Shown here piece after piece: positions 1 to 12,160 of a DNA stretch of 64,000 bases. The stretch is from Cinnamomum chago (Eukaryota > Streptophyta > Magnoliopsida > Laurales > Lauraceae), in NCBI GenBank assembly GCA_038049695.1, contig CP142452.1, positions 110,409,001 through 110,473,000 on the forward strand, given 5' to 3'. Below the pieces are notes generated by a model. That model had not been told where the DNA came from and ran no database searches. It worked only from the letters and a program-made list of their open reading frames with translations. Each line of letters begins with the position of its first letter. Positions within the stretch are counted from its first letter, which is position 1. A program made the position numbers and the translations under genes.

Positions 1-85
1 GTTTTAGTCACTACCTGTACTTGAAGCAGGAGGCCACTCCAAATAGATGGGAAAAGGCTTTAATGATGGCAAATTGACTTAGGAC

Positions 86-2399
86 TTACATGCCTGGTTC
101 ACCACGGTGATGACATCCAGTTGCCAATGAGAGAACCCTGCAGAGCTTCACTGGGTTTCGTCTCGTCCCCTGTTTTCCATCTGTATGGACATTTTCAAAC
201 AACAAGTCTTGGCTGTAGGGCTCCACACTCGCATCAGCCTGCTGAATTGATGACAGAGACTGCCACCTGTGCCTAAGTTGTGTAGAACTAATATTGCAGG
301 TCTTATGATGGGGCATCTTCATTATGGATGCCTTTCCTTGAACTATTGATTCATCACCTCTACTTCCTTGTGTCAAAATACCTGAGAAGGTTGGGGTCTG
401 GTACCTCTGGGCCATGTTCACTTCATGTCCTTGGAACATCTGTGTGCTTTCTAGATGTCTTATTTGACTTAAATTATGCTCTAATTTGGAGGCAAATTTC
501 TGGCCTGCTCTCTGTTTCAGAACAATTTCAGCAGCACCAAGGTTGTGCGGTTGCTTGAATAATGGAAGAAACGGTGCTGTCTGCTGTCCAGATGAACTTG
601 GGTCTGCAACCTCATTTTTAGGAACAGTCACCCTCTCCATCTCTTCCAGTTCTATTGGTTGGAGACTTATATTAACAGCAACAGGGCAGCTAAAAGCCTC
701 TGACAAAGCTTTGGAGATGGCTTCTTCAGACATTTCAAGTGCTAGTTTATCTTCTCGGCACTTAAATAATATATGCACTATTGCATTCGCTGTTGGAATG
801 ACATCCACATATTGAGAGTGAGCTCTTCTCATGGAAATGAATTTAAACTGTTTGCAATGCTTTAAAATTTTGACTGGACGTCAAGTCAATGGAGGCTAAG
901 GTTCAGTCAAATCAAGTTCAACCGTGGTTTATTCCAGTCTAACCGTGACATCAGAAAGACATCATAACTATATAATAAAAAAAGTTGTTCTGAAAAGGGA
1001 TAAATAAATTATAAAAAGAAAGAGGAAACTAATAACCAGTTGATTTCAGCAAAAAAAAAAAAAAAACAGTTGATGTTAAAACTTTATATTTACTTTCATT
1101 TTTTTTTATAAATTTTTTTACTGATTGGCTGGTTCTAAAAAACTAACTGGTTTTAATAGCTTGGACGGTTCAACCACATGAGTTCACCCACATCAAAAGG
1201 ATAAGCAGTTTTGGCTAGACCGACCTCCAACATCTAGAAATTCTAGTTCAACTGGGTCAGACTAGCGGCCAGTCCATTGGGTTTTAAAAACATTGATGCT
1301 TTGCAGGATTTAAAAGGACACATTATGACTGTATATGGTTAAAGAGTTTTGTGTAATACAAGCAGGGAAAAGTGCATTACCTCTAGAGACAGTCAGAGAG
1401 ACCAGCTTTCCTTGCTGCAGCAGAAATTCCTTCAAATAGGGACTATGAATCCTTCCTAGTATGTTCTGCCATACTTCATCCATATCACTTACCGGTGCCC
1501 ACTTGGGCTTCTCAATCATTTTAGCTGTGCAGTTGTCTGCACTATCAGTTCTTCTCGCAGATGTGTCTGCCTCATTTCCAGCGCTGATGCTAGGTAGCTC
1601 TTGGAGTCCATTCATTAAATGATGGGTCGTGGTTCGGCTATGATGAACAAGGTCGCATTGTTCCTTCAGGATTACATCAGTTGAATTTCTACCGTTGCTT
1701 ATGTCTATGTTTTCATCTGCTAGTACAAATGAATATGTTATACAATACTTGGCTTTCTCAGAACATGTTGAATGGTTACCTTGCTGAACACTTTGATATA
1801 CAATAATATACATTGTTACGTCATTCTCTAACATTCTCTAACAGCTTAAGCTTTTAAAGTAAGTGGTTGTCAACACACTTTGGCCCCAAAAAGAATACCT
1901 GCAGATATAATGTCTTTAGGCAGGACGATATTAGTTGATATGATGTTGGAGACACTGTCAGATGCAAATTCTAGTAATGCAGCAACAACCCTTGTAGCAT
2001 GGTCTCTTGAAGACTGCAGTTGCTTCTCTGTTTCAATTAGTATCTTCAGGGCATGGCATAGCCTTCGAGATCTGACTGCAACAAAATTTGGCCATAGAGT
2101 GAGAAGAAAGCCTTTCTGAGAAAGCATTCAGTGATAAAATCATCCAAAGCAACAGTGATAGTAAAAAATTACATGATGTGTCCCAGTGAGAGGTGCCCCA
2201 ATTAACACAAGGATAGCCACAATTGTGGGTCTCGGGAATGCACAGTAATATCAAAATTGTAGGTGAGAGTGTCGAGGCACACGACATCACCAAAACATGC
2301 AATTGACGTGTTCTAGAGCAGAGAACCAGCAACAACTGTAGTTGGGATACAGTTCATATTCAACAGGTTCAAGTGCAAGGCACTGCCAACAACCAAGCT

Positions 2400-2445
<46 letters not shown>

Positions 2446-3286
2446 CAGCCTCTCAGCATTAATGTCATTAAGGCATTAATGCAATCCATAAAAGCATATG
2501 GAAAAGAATTGTTCTACAAGAGAGACTCTACATAAGTATTAAGCAAATTCCCACTATACAGTCAAAACTCACAATCGAGGTGGAATAGAAAAACACACAA
2601 GGTTTGCTATCACCATAAAGAACTACATCCAAACATCATCAATGATGGTCATCAATGTTTTCCACCCTACACATCCAAGTGGATCAACTTAAATGGCCAT
2701 GAAGCACTTAGGCTTCTGAAATGGTTGGCCTTGGCCTTTGATATTTCAAAGTCCATTCACCTTTTACTGGTGAACACCTTCACGTCTATGCTTCTATAAA
2801 GCTCAGTTCTCTTTAGGCAATATGCTAATGCAACACCGACATTAAGTTCTTTGTCGTCATGCTTGATACATGGAACCCATGTCACCGCAGCACTACTAAA
2901 TCAGGGTATCACAGCCACATCATCCACATGTAACACATTGTTTTTTTGGAGTCACTGGGATGACCACCACCCGGCTGCCTCAGCAGTTTCTCGATTTTCA
3001 AAACAGAAAATGATCTCTAGTTATAGATGAGCATACAGAATTTGATTGTCTGACCATTAGAATAACAGTCGGTGACACTTTAGCAACACCACTGCATCAC
3101 AGCCATGGTATTCGCAGTATGGTTCCACATGTAGCAGTTTCCATGGTCATTTACATTGATGAAAGTAGGTAAAATTTATGCTTTCTCATGGATGCATCCT
3201 GAAATTGATTTTGTAAGGAGGTGAATCTCCTCGAGTGATGTAACAGATATGATAATTGCTGTAACAGATATGGTATATACATATGG

Positions 3287-3359
<73 letters not shown>

Positions 3360-5110
3360 CATGTGACATTGTTGTAAGAGTAGTGATTTACTTTTTCTTC
3401 TTGATGGTCTCTTCTTTTTATCTTTGCACAAGGGCACGGATGCGCCTGAGAGGATCTCGGTGATGAGGGCTGCCAGTTGAGATATGAGGTCTTGCGGCTG
3501 GACTCCCAGTGAGATGAGCTTCCTCGCCCGTCTCGCTGTTGTAATTGTATCTGAGGACATAGCCGCATCTAGTAAGCTGAGGAGCTTGGAGCGCGGCACC
3601 AGGCCTACCTGTCAGAGGAGAAGAAGAAGAAGGGAGGATAAATGAGTCAATGTTTTAATGAGCATATTTAAAACATACAAGGGTGCCCCTCCATGTATGT
3701 CAGCACAGTAGTAGTGGTGGACCAGAAGAGACCGGCCGGCCAGAGAAAGAGATATTTATTTATAGATGATCATATAAGAGCCAAGTTACCCACAAGCTGT
3801 TGAACCATGGAAGAGGTGATTGTTGACCCTAAGAGGGACATTTGTTCCAGTATGTTCTCAGCTTCTCTCATAGAGCCGTCCGCCTTGGCCGCTATCAGGC
3901 TGAGTGCGTCGCTGTCGATTCTGATGCCCTCTGCCGCCGCGATTCGTGCAAGCTTGAGGATGACGTCGGTGTCCTTGAGCTTGGGGAAGCTGAATTTCTG
4001 GCATCTGGACGATACAGCCTTGGGCACCGCCCCTCCCGAGGCGCCCATGCCCTCGTTGCTGCTGGTGACCATGACGAGGACGACTGAACCGTCGTGGTGG
4101 CAGAAGTCAACGATGCTCGGCAGTTGGTCCCATGCGAGGCATCCCTCTTCCTCCACTATGACGAAGACTTTGACTTTGAAAGTTCGAGCCAAGGCCGTGC
4201 TCTGGAGGAGGAGGGTCTTGATCCTCTCGACACCGCCCTGTCCCCCTCCTCCTCTGCTTCCAGGAGAGCAGAAGAGGTCGTTGATGTAGATGCTTGTCGA
4301 GCATCCTCTGCAGCTCCAACAGGGCCAAGCAGAGGCGGAGGCGGCGGCAGATGCAGAAGATTCGCAATTTGAGGCCATGGCGAAGATGGTTGCGGTGGAT
4401 GTCTTTCCAGTTCCGCTGGGCCCGTGGAAGAGGTAAAGAGGCGCGACCATGTCATTGTGGATGGCGCTGGAGAGAGCCTTTACATTGATTTCGTGGCCGA
4501 TGATATCCTCAAAAGTCTTGGGCCGATACTTGTTGCTGAGATTGAGGTTTCTGCTTCTGCTTCTGGTGCGGCAGGTGGAAATGGAATTGGTGGAATTGAA
4601 GCAGGGATGGGTTGCTGTCCTCACGGGATCCACTCGCTCTTCTTCTTCCTCCTCCGACGAAGAAGATGATGCGTATTCCTCCTCTTCTTCTTCTTGAGTG
4701 GAGGATTCCTCTTCCCAGACTCGTGTGAATTCACAAGCGGCCACTCTTGCATCACCGGTGGATCTCCTCTGTGCGGTGGAGGAGCCTTGATTTTCACATT
4801 TATCAATACGTCTCCTACGGTCGCCGTTGTGGTCTTGCTTGGTACTGAGAGATGCAAAGCCTGCTGTTGAGGAGGAGTGGAGGGATAATGATCGATGGAA
4901 GATGGGGATTCTGCTTGTTGGCAGATCGTGCTGAACATTGGCGAAACCTCCTTGAATTGAGCTGCTGCAAGAACATTTCCTCCTACGTCTGCCACTCTTC
5001 TTCTTTTTCTCCTTGCTCATGCGCATTTTGTTTCTCCTCTGCTCCTGCTGAGGTGATGGCTCTGCATCGATCTCTGTGCCTGATTCGAATTCGACGGTCT
5101 CGCTGGTCAT
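86..5110 (-). CDS. STICHEL-like protein (DNA polymerase III gamma/tau-like AAA+ ATPase), 5 exons
   Basis: Exons on the minus strand, chosen from GT-AG sites and frame: 5110-3790, 3604-3392, 2075-1899, about 1779-1381, 822-86 (stop TGTAA side at 86-88); about 949 residues. Seen: basic N-terminus with a KKKK/RRRRK nuclear-signal-like run (residues 35-45), an acidic Ser/Glu run (135-160), then NKYRPKTFEDIIGHE (193-207), Walker A GPSGTGKT (230-237), a four-cysteine module (C249, C264, C267, C270), a Walker B region VKVFVIVEEEG (313-323), SRC sensor motif (368-370) and the DGSMREAENILEQMSLLG helical domain. Exons 2-5 match the conserved middle and C-terminal parts of the STICHEL family. Known: Arabidopsis STICHEL controls trichome branching; its paralogues are less well characterised. 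The acceptor of exon 4 is uncertain (AAG at 1780 or CAG at 1784; only the first keeps the frame). The N-terminal region is short compared with STICHEL itself. Family assignment is sure; the exact paralogue is not. Confidence 0.88.
2404..2443. repeat. (GA)n microsatellite
   Basis: About 20 uninterrupted GA units just outside exon 3 of the STICHEL-like gene, inside the intron between exons 2 and 3. Confidence 0.95.
3289..3356. repeat. (GA)n microsatellite in intron 2 of the STICHEL-like gene
   Basis: About 33 GA units close behind the 5' splice site at 3391 (minus strand). On the coding strand it reads as a (CT)n tract. Open frames running through it are read-through of the repeat and not protein. 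Confidence 0.95.
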
Positions 5111-5600
5111 CGTAGCCTTCGTCTATACTGCACGCACTGCTGTACTCATTTGAATTTATAAATATAAGAGAGAAATAGAGATCGTCTCTGTTTTATATTT
5201 TTATGGGTTTGGCCTGCCGGCCCGGCCAAAGAAAAAAAAAAAAAACACGTCACATTTTCACTCCCAAGCTTGCTGCTCTTTCAATTAACTATATAACTAT
5301 ACATTACATGCAGTCCCTCCAACTGAAAAAGGCCAAAAGGAGACGCATTCAGGAGGTCCTGTATCTATTCGAAATGATAAATGATTTAGATGCATAAGAG
5401 GGAGAGGATCTTTTATTTATTTATGGAGAAAATAAGATGTGACATCTTACCTCACGTGGCATTACGTGATTGATCCAAACGGGAATCCTTTTTCGCAATC
5501 GAGTTTCATAACAATGAAAGCGCGGTGTACAAGATCACCCGGGGGTTTATTAGGGTTTAGGGTTTACCCCTTCCCTTTAAATACCCACCATTCCACTTCG
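5111..5600. promoter_or_regulatory. Divergent promoter between STICHEL-like gene and MUR3, with telobox cluster and TATA-like box
   Basis: The two genes are head to head and about 490 bp separates the STICHEL-like start codon from the likely MUR3 transcript start. The MUR3 side holds consecutive AGGGTTT units (about 5551-5567; telobox AAACCCT on the other strand), followed within 20 bp by TTTAAATA (about 5576-5583), which would place transcription near 5610. Teloboxes are known promoter elements of growth-related plant genes. Which elements serve which gene is not visible. Confidence 0.5.
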
Positions 5601-5700
5601 CAAACAGAAGCGCGGAAACTCTTGAAATCGATCCAGATCCAAACAAAACCTCTCACACATTTTTTTCTTCTTCACACTTTCTCCTCAAACCAGTTTCTCT

Positions 5701-6091
5701 GTAAGTCCCTCCTTTTCAGGTTTCTCTTCTTCTGATCTCATTTTTCCTCCTCCATCTCTCTCATTGATTGATTTACTTTCCTCTTAGGCAGATCTGATTT
5801 GTCTATATAATTGAAGAAAGCTCAGTTTTTTTTTTTTTTTCAATTTTTAAAGATTTTGTTTCGTTTAGATTTGATGGTGATTCATCCTGTTTGATCTGAG
5901 CTGGTATAGTTAGATTTTTCTTTCTAATGCTTTTCGTATGCGATGTGGTGGTTATTTTCCTCATATTCGATGAATGTCGAGCCGATTTGAAGATTTTGTC
6001 GATCGGAGTAGGGTTAGGGTTTATTTGATTAGTTTTGGATTGTTTTGTTGGTGGTGTGGATTTCTGACATGTATCTTGATTGTTGATGCAG
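5701..6091 (+). other. Probable 5'-leader intron of MUR3
   Basis: A strong donor CTCT|GTAAGT at 5701 follows a pyrimidine-rich leader; TTGATGCAG|GA at 6091 is the best acceptor seen. The T-rich sequence between is intron-like. The remaining leader 6092-6354 contains upstream ATGs, so another acceptor closer to 6355 is possible. Confidence 0.45.
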
Positions 6092-6354
6092 GATTTGGGA
6101 GGGATTCCCTGTTGTTGATGCTGGGTTTCAATGATTTGGATGTTTTCGTAGGGTTTGATGGAATTGAGCTGTTTTTTTTAGGGTTTGTTTTTAATTCGAT
6201 TGATTTTTATGTATAGTTTGGGTTTGGTTGTTGTGTTCATGCATTTGATTTGATGTAAGAGGCTTTTAGAGAAAAAGAGGGGACATTCATGTGTGGAATG
6301 ATATGATATAATATGATCTCTGTGTTTGATTGTTGTTGGGTTGTATAAAATCTG

Positions 6355-8019
6355 ATGAGACGCCGCCCATCTGTAAGCATTCCTTGTGGGCAGATGGAGA
6401 AGGTAGTTGGAAAGCACTCCAGGGGCCGTCTTTGTTTTCTAGTTTTCTTGTCTGCTCTGTTCTGGTTCTTATTATTTTACTTCCACTTCACCATCCTCGG
6501 AGGTGGCAGCCCCATCGATGAAGCAGTACAGCCCATTCCGTTCAATAGAGGGTCCTTTCAGGCTCATCGTGTCACTAAGAATTACCCATTTATGCGGGCG
6601 TTGAGAACAGTGGAAAACAAGAGCGATCCTTGTGGGGGCAGGTACATATATGTCCACGATCTCCCGCCCGAATTCAATGAGGCAATGCTCAGGGAATGTA
6701 AGAGTCTTAGCATTTGGACCAATATGTGTAAATTCACCAGCAATGCAGGGCTAGGTCCCCCACTTGAGAACGAGGAAGGGGTATTCTCGAATACTGGGTG
6801 GTACGCAACAAATCAGTTTGCGGTGGATGTGATATTCAGTAACCGAATGAAACAATATAAGTGTCTGACCAATGACTCTTCCATTGCTGCCGCTGTCTTT
6901 GTGCCTTTCTATGCTGGGTTGGATATTTCCCGGTACCTCTGGGGTCATAACATTTCAGTTAGAGATGCTGCTTCTCTTGCTTTGGTAGACTGGCTTGTTA
7001 AGAGGCCAGAATGGAGTGTCATGGATGGCAGAGACCATTTTCTGGTGGCAGGGAGGATAACATGGGATTTCAGGAGATTAACTGATACTGAAACAGATTG
7101 GGGCAATAAGCTTTTGTTTTTACCTGCTGCAAAGAACATGTCAATGCTGGTTGTTGAATCGAGCCCATGGAATGGGAATGATTTTGGTATCCCGTATCCC
7201 ACCTACTTTCATCCGGCGAAGGACTCTGATGTGTTTCTTTGGCAGGAACGGATGAGAAAATTGGACAGGCGATGGCTCTTTTCATTTGCTGGGGCCCCCC
7301 GTCCTGACAACCCCAAATCGATCAGGGGGCAAATCATTGATCAGTGCAAGAAGTCCAAGGTGGGCAAGTTACTGGAGTGTGATTTCGGCGAGAGCAAATG
7401 TCACTCTCCAAGCAGTATAATGCAGATGTTCCAGAGTTCTCTATTTTGCCTGCAGCCTCAGGGTGACTCTTATACACGGAGGTCAGCTTTTGACTCAATG
7501 CTGGCTGGTTGTATACCTGTTTTCTTCCATCCTGGTTCAGCCTACACTCAGTACACATGGCATCTTCCAAGGAATTATACAACGTACTCGGTATTTATTC
7601 CTGAGGATGATATTCGTAAGAGGAACATTAGCATAGAGGAGAGATTAAGTCAAATTTCTCCTGAGGAAGTCAAGATCATGAGGGAGGCGGTCATTAGTCT
7701 CATTCCAGGGCTAGTATATGCAGACCCTCGGTCTAAGCTAGAGACTCTTCAAGATGCATTTGATGTAGCTGTACAGGCTATTATTGACAAAGTTACCAAA
7801 TTGAGGAAGGACATCATTGAAGATCGTGAAGATCATGATTTTGTGGAGGAGAACAGTTGGAAATATGCTTTGTTGGAGGAGGGGCAGCGTACAGTTGGCC
7901 CACATGAATGGGATCCTTTCTTTTCAAAACCTAAGGATGCTAATAATGAGGACTCTGTTGATTCATCTGCCAAAGTTGCGAAAAAATCTTGGGAGAACGA
8001 ACAAAGGGGGCAATCCTGA
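6355..8019 (+). CDS. MUR3: Xyloglucan galactosyltransferase MUR3-type (exostosin family, GT47)
   Basis: A type II Golgi glycosyltransferase that adds galactose from UDP-Gal to xyloglucan side chains. The 554-residue frame is one coding exon, as in Arabidopsis MUR3/KATAMARI1 (about 619 residues). Seen: short cytosolic start MRRRPSVS as in MUR3, a single membrane anchor at residues 26-48, a short stem (about 60 residues shorter than Arabidopsis), then the exostosin-type catalytic domain from [14 protein letters not shown] to the C-terminus. Highly conserved blocks include [32 protein letters not shown]-type [18 protein letters not shown], and [19 protein letters not shown] followed by [20 protein letters not shown] (about residues 353-391). 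The C-terminus keeps [15 protein letters not shown]. Similarity to MUR3 runs along the whole length and is much higher than to the other GT47 clade A paralogues, so the name is fairly safe. Acceptor specificity (third xylose) is inferred from the family. Confidence 0.93.
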   Translation: MRRRPSVSIPCGQMEKVVGKHSRGRLCFLVFLSALFWFLLFYFHFTILGGGSPIDEAVQPIPFNRGSFQAHRVTKNYPFMRALRTVENKSDPCGGRYIYVHDLPPEFNEAMLRECKSLSIWTNMCKFTSNAGLGPPLENEEGVFSNTGWYATNQFAVDVIFSNRMKQYKCLTNDSSIAAAVFVPFYAGLDISRYLWGHNISVRDAASLALVDWLVKRPEWSVMDGRDHFLVAGRITWDFRRLTDTETDWGNKLLFLPAAKNMSMLVVESSPWNGNDFGIPYPTYFHPAKDSDVFLWQERMRKLDRRWLFSFAGAPRPDNPKSIRGQIIDQCKKSKVGKLLECDFGESKCHSPSSIMQMFQSSLFCLQPQGDSYTRRSAFDSMLAGCIPVFFHPGSAYTQYTWHLPRNYTTYSVFIPEDDIRKRNISIEERLSQISPEEVKIMREAVISLIPGLVYADPRSKLETLQDAFDVAVQAIIDKVTKLRKDIIEDREDHDFVEENSWKYALLEEGQRTVGPHEWDPFFSKPKDANNEDSVDSSAKVAKKSWENEQRGQS

Positions 8020-8929
8020 AAGCAGATATCGAATGTCTTTCAGAAGCTTGATGCAAGCCAGTTGCTTGAAACTTAAAATGTGCCTGCCTAAGGCAAGTAA
8101 AAGACCTGACAGGTATGTTTTCTGATTCAGATCTCAATGAAATCGTTTAAGGAACTTGTCTTCGAGTTTCTCATACCCAATTGTACAACATTGTGTAAAC
8201 CGAATGTAGGCTCATATACTCTAGAATGGTTTTTTTAATAGATATTTCTTCAGGTCAGGATTCATGATTTCTTGCCCTTTGGTTTTGGCTGAATAATTCT
8301 TTGTAATGCTTGAGTTGCTACTATGAAGATAGGCGGATTCTTAGCATTTCTTTTGCTTGATGTTCTTATGTACAAAAAGCAGATGAGAAGTGGTAATGAA
8401 ATATTAATCTCCGTAGTTAAACTACAACTGCTGCTTTGATGAATGCTTTACATCATTATGATTGAGAAAATAAAAAAGCTCTCAGGAAGAGTGAGTGTTA
8501 ATAGTTACATCAGTGGCTTTCAACCTGGTTTGGGCTACTCTGTTAAACGAAGGGCTGTTGAAACATGTAATCAGCGATAAACTCCTCTTTCGAGTGTTAT
8601 GATCTGGTTTGTTCAGGTGTATGGACTCTAATGAGAATCTTCCCTATTATTCAAAGGTATTATAATCAAGAGGGAAAGAACTGATTGAACCGTCTGGGAG
8701 TTGGTTTTTTTTTTTTTTTTTGGGTGGGGGGTTGCTCGGCAAGGAAGGAACCATACCATAATTCATGCATAAAGCCGAACTTTGTGATTTTATAGCATAG
8801 AATGTATAGTATGGTAAGAACGGAATGGAAAGGCTCCACATGACTTTGAAGACCTCCGATTTTCACTGTGCCATAGCTATGTTAGGGATAACTAACATAG
8901 GCGGCTGGTACACCCACCACTAGTGGCGG
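8020..8929. other. MUR3 3' region and intergenic DNA
   Basis: The first about 220 bases are probably the MUR3 3' UTR. Beyond that is AT-rich DNA with a T18-type homopolymer near 8705. No coding potential recognised. Confidence 0.5.
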
Positions 8930-9790
8930 ACCTAGGATTTTTGTTTGGGTGGGGAGAATTTTTTGCTCAACTTTACTAAATTTTTTCACATTAAAAATAC
9001 CAAAAAGAAAATGTATTGCGAGTAAATAGACACCACTTTTTTTTAGGCTCAGATCTCTTGCCTAATCGAAGGGCCCTCCCACTGCCTCTCCCAAATTTAG
9101 GTGATCATCAATTCATCATCATCAAAACAGCTAAGATAACATTTTCTTTAGTCCTAGGTGTTTGGATGCCTTGAAACGGTGATTTGGGTGAGCACCTAAT
9201 TACCCAATTTAGGTTTCTAAAGGAGTTCTATTTCGATCTAAAAAATCTGGTTGCCTGCACTTACCTAGCTCTAAAAGTAATTCCCTATAGTTGGTCATGG
9301 GCTTATGGCAAAGAAGAAAAATTTCCACTTAAATGTAACTCAAGTTATCAAACATATGAATCCTAAGGGCCTGATTTATTTGTGAATTGAAGATTAAAGT
9401 GTGCCCAATGGTGATTTGGTCGTCTTCGGACTTGTGGATATGTTAGATTAGTTGATTTAGGGCTTAGGGTTTGGATTAAGATTTAGGGACTAAGGGATTG
9501 AAATTATGATTTGGAGATTAACGACTTAGATTTGGGTATAGAGTGATTAGGGTTATACTAAATCCGAGGACGGAGGGAGATTGTTTTATTTATAGCTATT
9601 TGGTGAGAGACCCGCGAATAGGATCTGGTACTTTCAGTCACTAAGGTTTTATAACATGGGATGATCACAATGTTTAGATGTGGGGCAAAAAATACGTGGA
9701 ACAGGTAAGACCCATTTAAACTATTGGCAATTTCAAAATCAACATGGGGCACCCGCCCCAGGTTGCATATGTGTAGGTCCACCCGACCCA
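8930..9790. mobile_element. Eroded non-autonomous hAT copy
   Basis: The left end TAGTGGCGGACCTAGGATTT and the right end (reverse complement begins GGGTCGGGTGGACCTACAC) match the two ends of the intact element at 37774-39132 in sequence and order, including a GGGGCR(C/G)CYGCCC block just inside the right end. No target-site duplication is visible, so the termini are decayed and the limits are approximate. It carries no transposase. Confidence 0.5.
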
Positions 9791-11976
9791 GGTTGATTTA
9801 GGGCTTAGGGTTGGGCTTGGGTTACGGTCTTCAGTATCGCAATCCGACCCGACCCCTTCCCTTCTGTACATGTTACTCTGTAGGTAGGTAGTATCTCAAA
9901 TATTTGAAACATGAAGTTGCTCCTTTTTGTCTAAGGGAAGCAATTTTTCACTTCGCAAGGATTTTGCACTAACCAAGTATCAGGGAGATACTTTCCAACA
10001 ATAAAGTACTATGATAGAGGAATCTCCTCCTCTCTTCTTTCTTCAAATCCCATATTGTCTCTCCGTCTTCCTTAGGAGTCCACCACACCACAACCAGATA
10101 AAGAACAAATAGAGAAGATTTAGAGAGATTTTGCTGTCACAGCCCACCCTTCACAACACTCATCACTGCTCAAGTCCCCTTCACAGCCGACTTTTACCAG
10201 TTGCTGACGATCTTGCTGCCATCCCTCTACCACAGGCTGGGAAAGAAAGATAAGAGGGTTGAGTGGCATGAAGCAGTTGCAGCGGAGGGGGCAGGAGATG
10301 AGAATGATCTTGCTGTTGTAATTTATGGATATAAAAGGGAGGATGAAGATAAATGTCTTGGCCTATTTTCTATCATCTCATTGTTTATTCTTTTTGTTTT
10401 TTCATTAAACTCACCTAATATATTCTATTGGTATTTTGGGTTTTTTTTCTGAAGTTTTGAATTTGGGGCTTTATTGTAGAATTCTGTGGCTTCTTTGAAT
10501 TATTATGCATGAGGATTTTTGGTGTTGGCTTCACTGAAATTCGGGCTGATCGAGTCGGGTTTGCCTTACAGATTATATGGTTTGGACTTTGGTCAGGTTG
10601 GGTTGAAAGGTCATGTTGGCTCTAACCCCAGCCAAGTCCACCCTCTTTCTCTCTCTCCTCTTCTCCTTTCCTCTCTGGAGTTTTATCTATAACCTTTACC
10701 ATCCATTTTTTTCACTGTTTCCTTTTGTTTTCTCCATTTAGAAAAGACTTAAACTCACGCACCCACAGATTCTGCTCTGTCCATAACCATCTTCACAACA
10801 ACGAGGGACGACCTACATCTTATTTAAGGGCTTGTTTCTTTATGCTTTGGAAATGTAAAAGCAGAAAAGTTTCTGCTCTCTGCTGTTTGGAGCATTACAT
10901 CCAGAAAACTTTCTGCTCTCTGCTGCTTGGAGCATAATAACAAACCAGCACAGTTATTTAGCTGAAACGGCGCTTTACTTTTCCACCATTGGCTGGAATT
11001 CTGTTTTCCAAGGGGAGGGGCTGGAACGAGGGTTCAGCCCTCCAAAGAAGCTGACATGGCATGTCTGGCTGAAATCCATGTTCCATGGATGTGCTCAAAT
11101 GAACCCTGTTGATTTGAAATAAAAGGTTTTTTTTTTTTTGGCTCACCTGATTGAATTTCAATGGATACCCCAAGGCATTGGTATGCCACATGGTATTCTC
11201 ATGGGTGGGTTGAGTGCACTACAATTTTTCATTTTAGGTTTCTCTATAATCTAAAGAAGTTTGAGGGCGATGTATCTGCCAACTTCTCTAGAATGATCCA
11301 TAATCTTCCAGAGAGGAGAGAGATAGATAAACCTTCTTTTGAATGGTCTAAAATCCTCTATAGAGACGTTCCTAAAGATTTTACAATTGTGCGAATATTT
11401 TCAGTGCAGGGTATTCTAGTAGTGTCATAGATGAAAAAGAGTAGATTTATTAGTGAAGGGGAAATGTAAATTGAGTCTCAAGTTTCCTGACCTGCCATCA
11501 TCTACTTATGCATATAGTTGCAACTGCTGATTTTTATAATTTGAATAAACACACTCTTATTTGTAAATTGTAACCAACCTGCCCAACCATGTAATCAACC
11601 TTACAGTAGTGTCTATATGTACCATAGAGGTTTCTGGTAGTCATTAGGTGTGCTGTCAACTTGTTCAAGTGGTTTCACAAAGTATTTAAAGCTCACACTT
11701 TTTTCACCTATGGGAATCCTGCACAAGGGCGCAGGGATTTCTTCCACAACGCCCCCCACCCCCTGTTGGACTTAAAAGGCAGGGACTGAAAATCTTGCAC
11801 CACAACCAAGGATTTCCATTGGAAAAACCCCGCTTGAAAGTCTGACGTTTGATTTAATCACCATCAAATGCTGTTGCTTGAGTCACAGGCTCTATGTAGC
11901 AGGGGAAGCCTTCTATGCATGACTGGAGCCAAGTTTGCGTTGGACTTGTAAGTACTGAGGTTTTGAGGACTCATTG
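9791..11976. other. Intergenic DNA, no gene recognised
   Basis: Short open frames only, none resembling a known family. Contains a CT-rich block (about 10640-10680) and a short direct repeat of TTTCTGCTCTCTGCTG near 10868 and 10908. The string AAGGGCTTGTTTCTTT at 10827 looks like a MITE end but no partner was found. Confidence 0.4.
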
Positions 11977-12160
11977 ACCAAGTTTCTTTTTTTTTTTTTT
12001 TTTTTTCTCTCTTCTCCCAGTTGGCCCAGTGGCTGGGATATGTGAAAGTAACTTGCCTGCTCAGGGATTGATCCCTAGGTGGAGCTGTGGGAGTGGCCGC
12101 TATCCAAAGTGGCAGCCCTGTGATTCCCATGGCATTCCGTTTATTGTTCATTTTACCTAT
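11977..12160 (-). mobile_element. tRNA-derived SINE (candidate)
   Basis: Read on the minus strand the block ends in a long poly(A) (T-run 11987-12006 on the plus strand) and contains GGATCAATCC at about 12064-12073, close to the RNA polymerase III B box GGTTCRANYC. Length and tail suit a plant SINE. No clear target-site duplication was found. Confidence 0.4.

Noticed and set aside
3151-3599. Open frames with long Ser-Leu repeats on the minus strand
   Set aside because: They read through the (GA)n microsatellite. Only the part before the donor at 3391 is exon.
10200-10452. Possible small gene (83 residues)
   Set aside because: No family resemblance and a tail of low-complexity Phe/Ile. Upstream sequence looks leader-like but no exon structure could be built.
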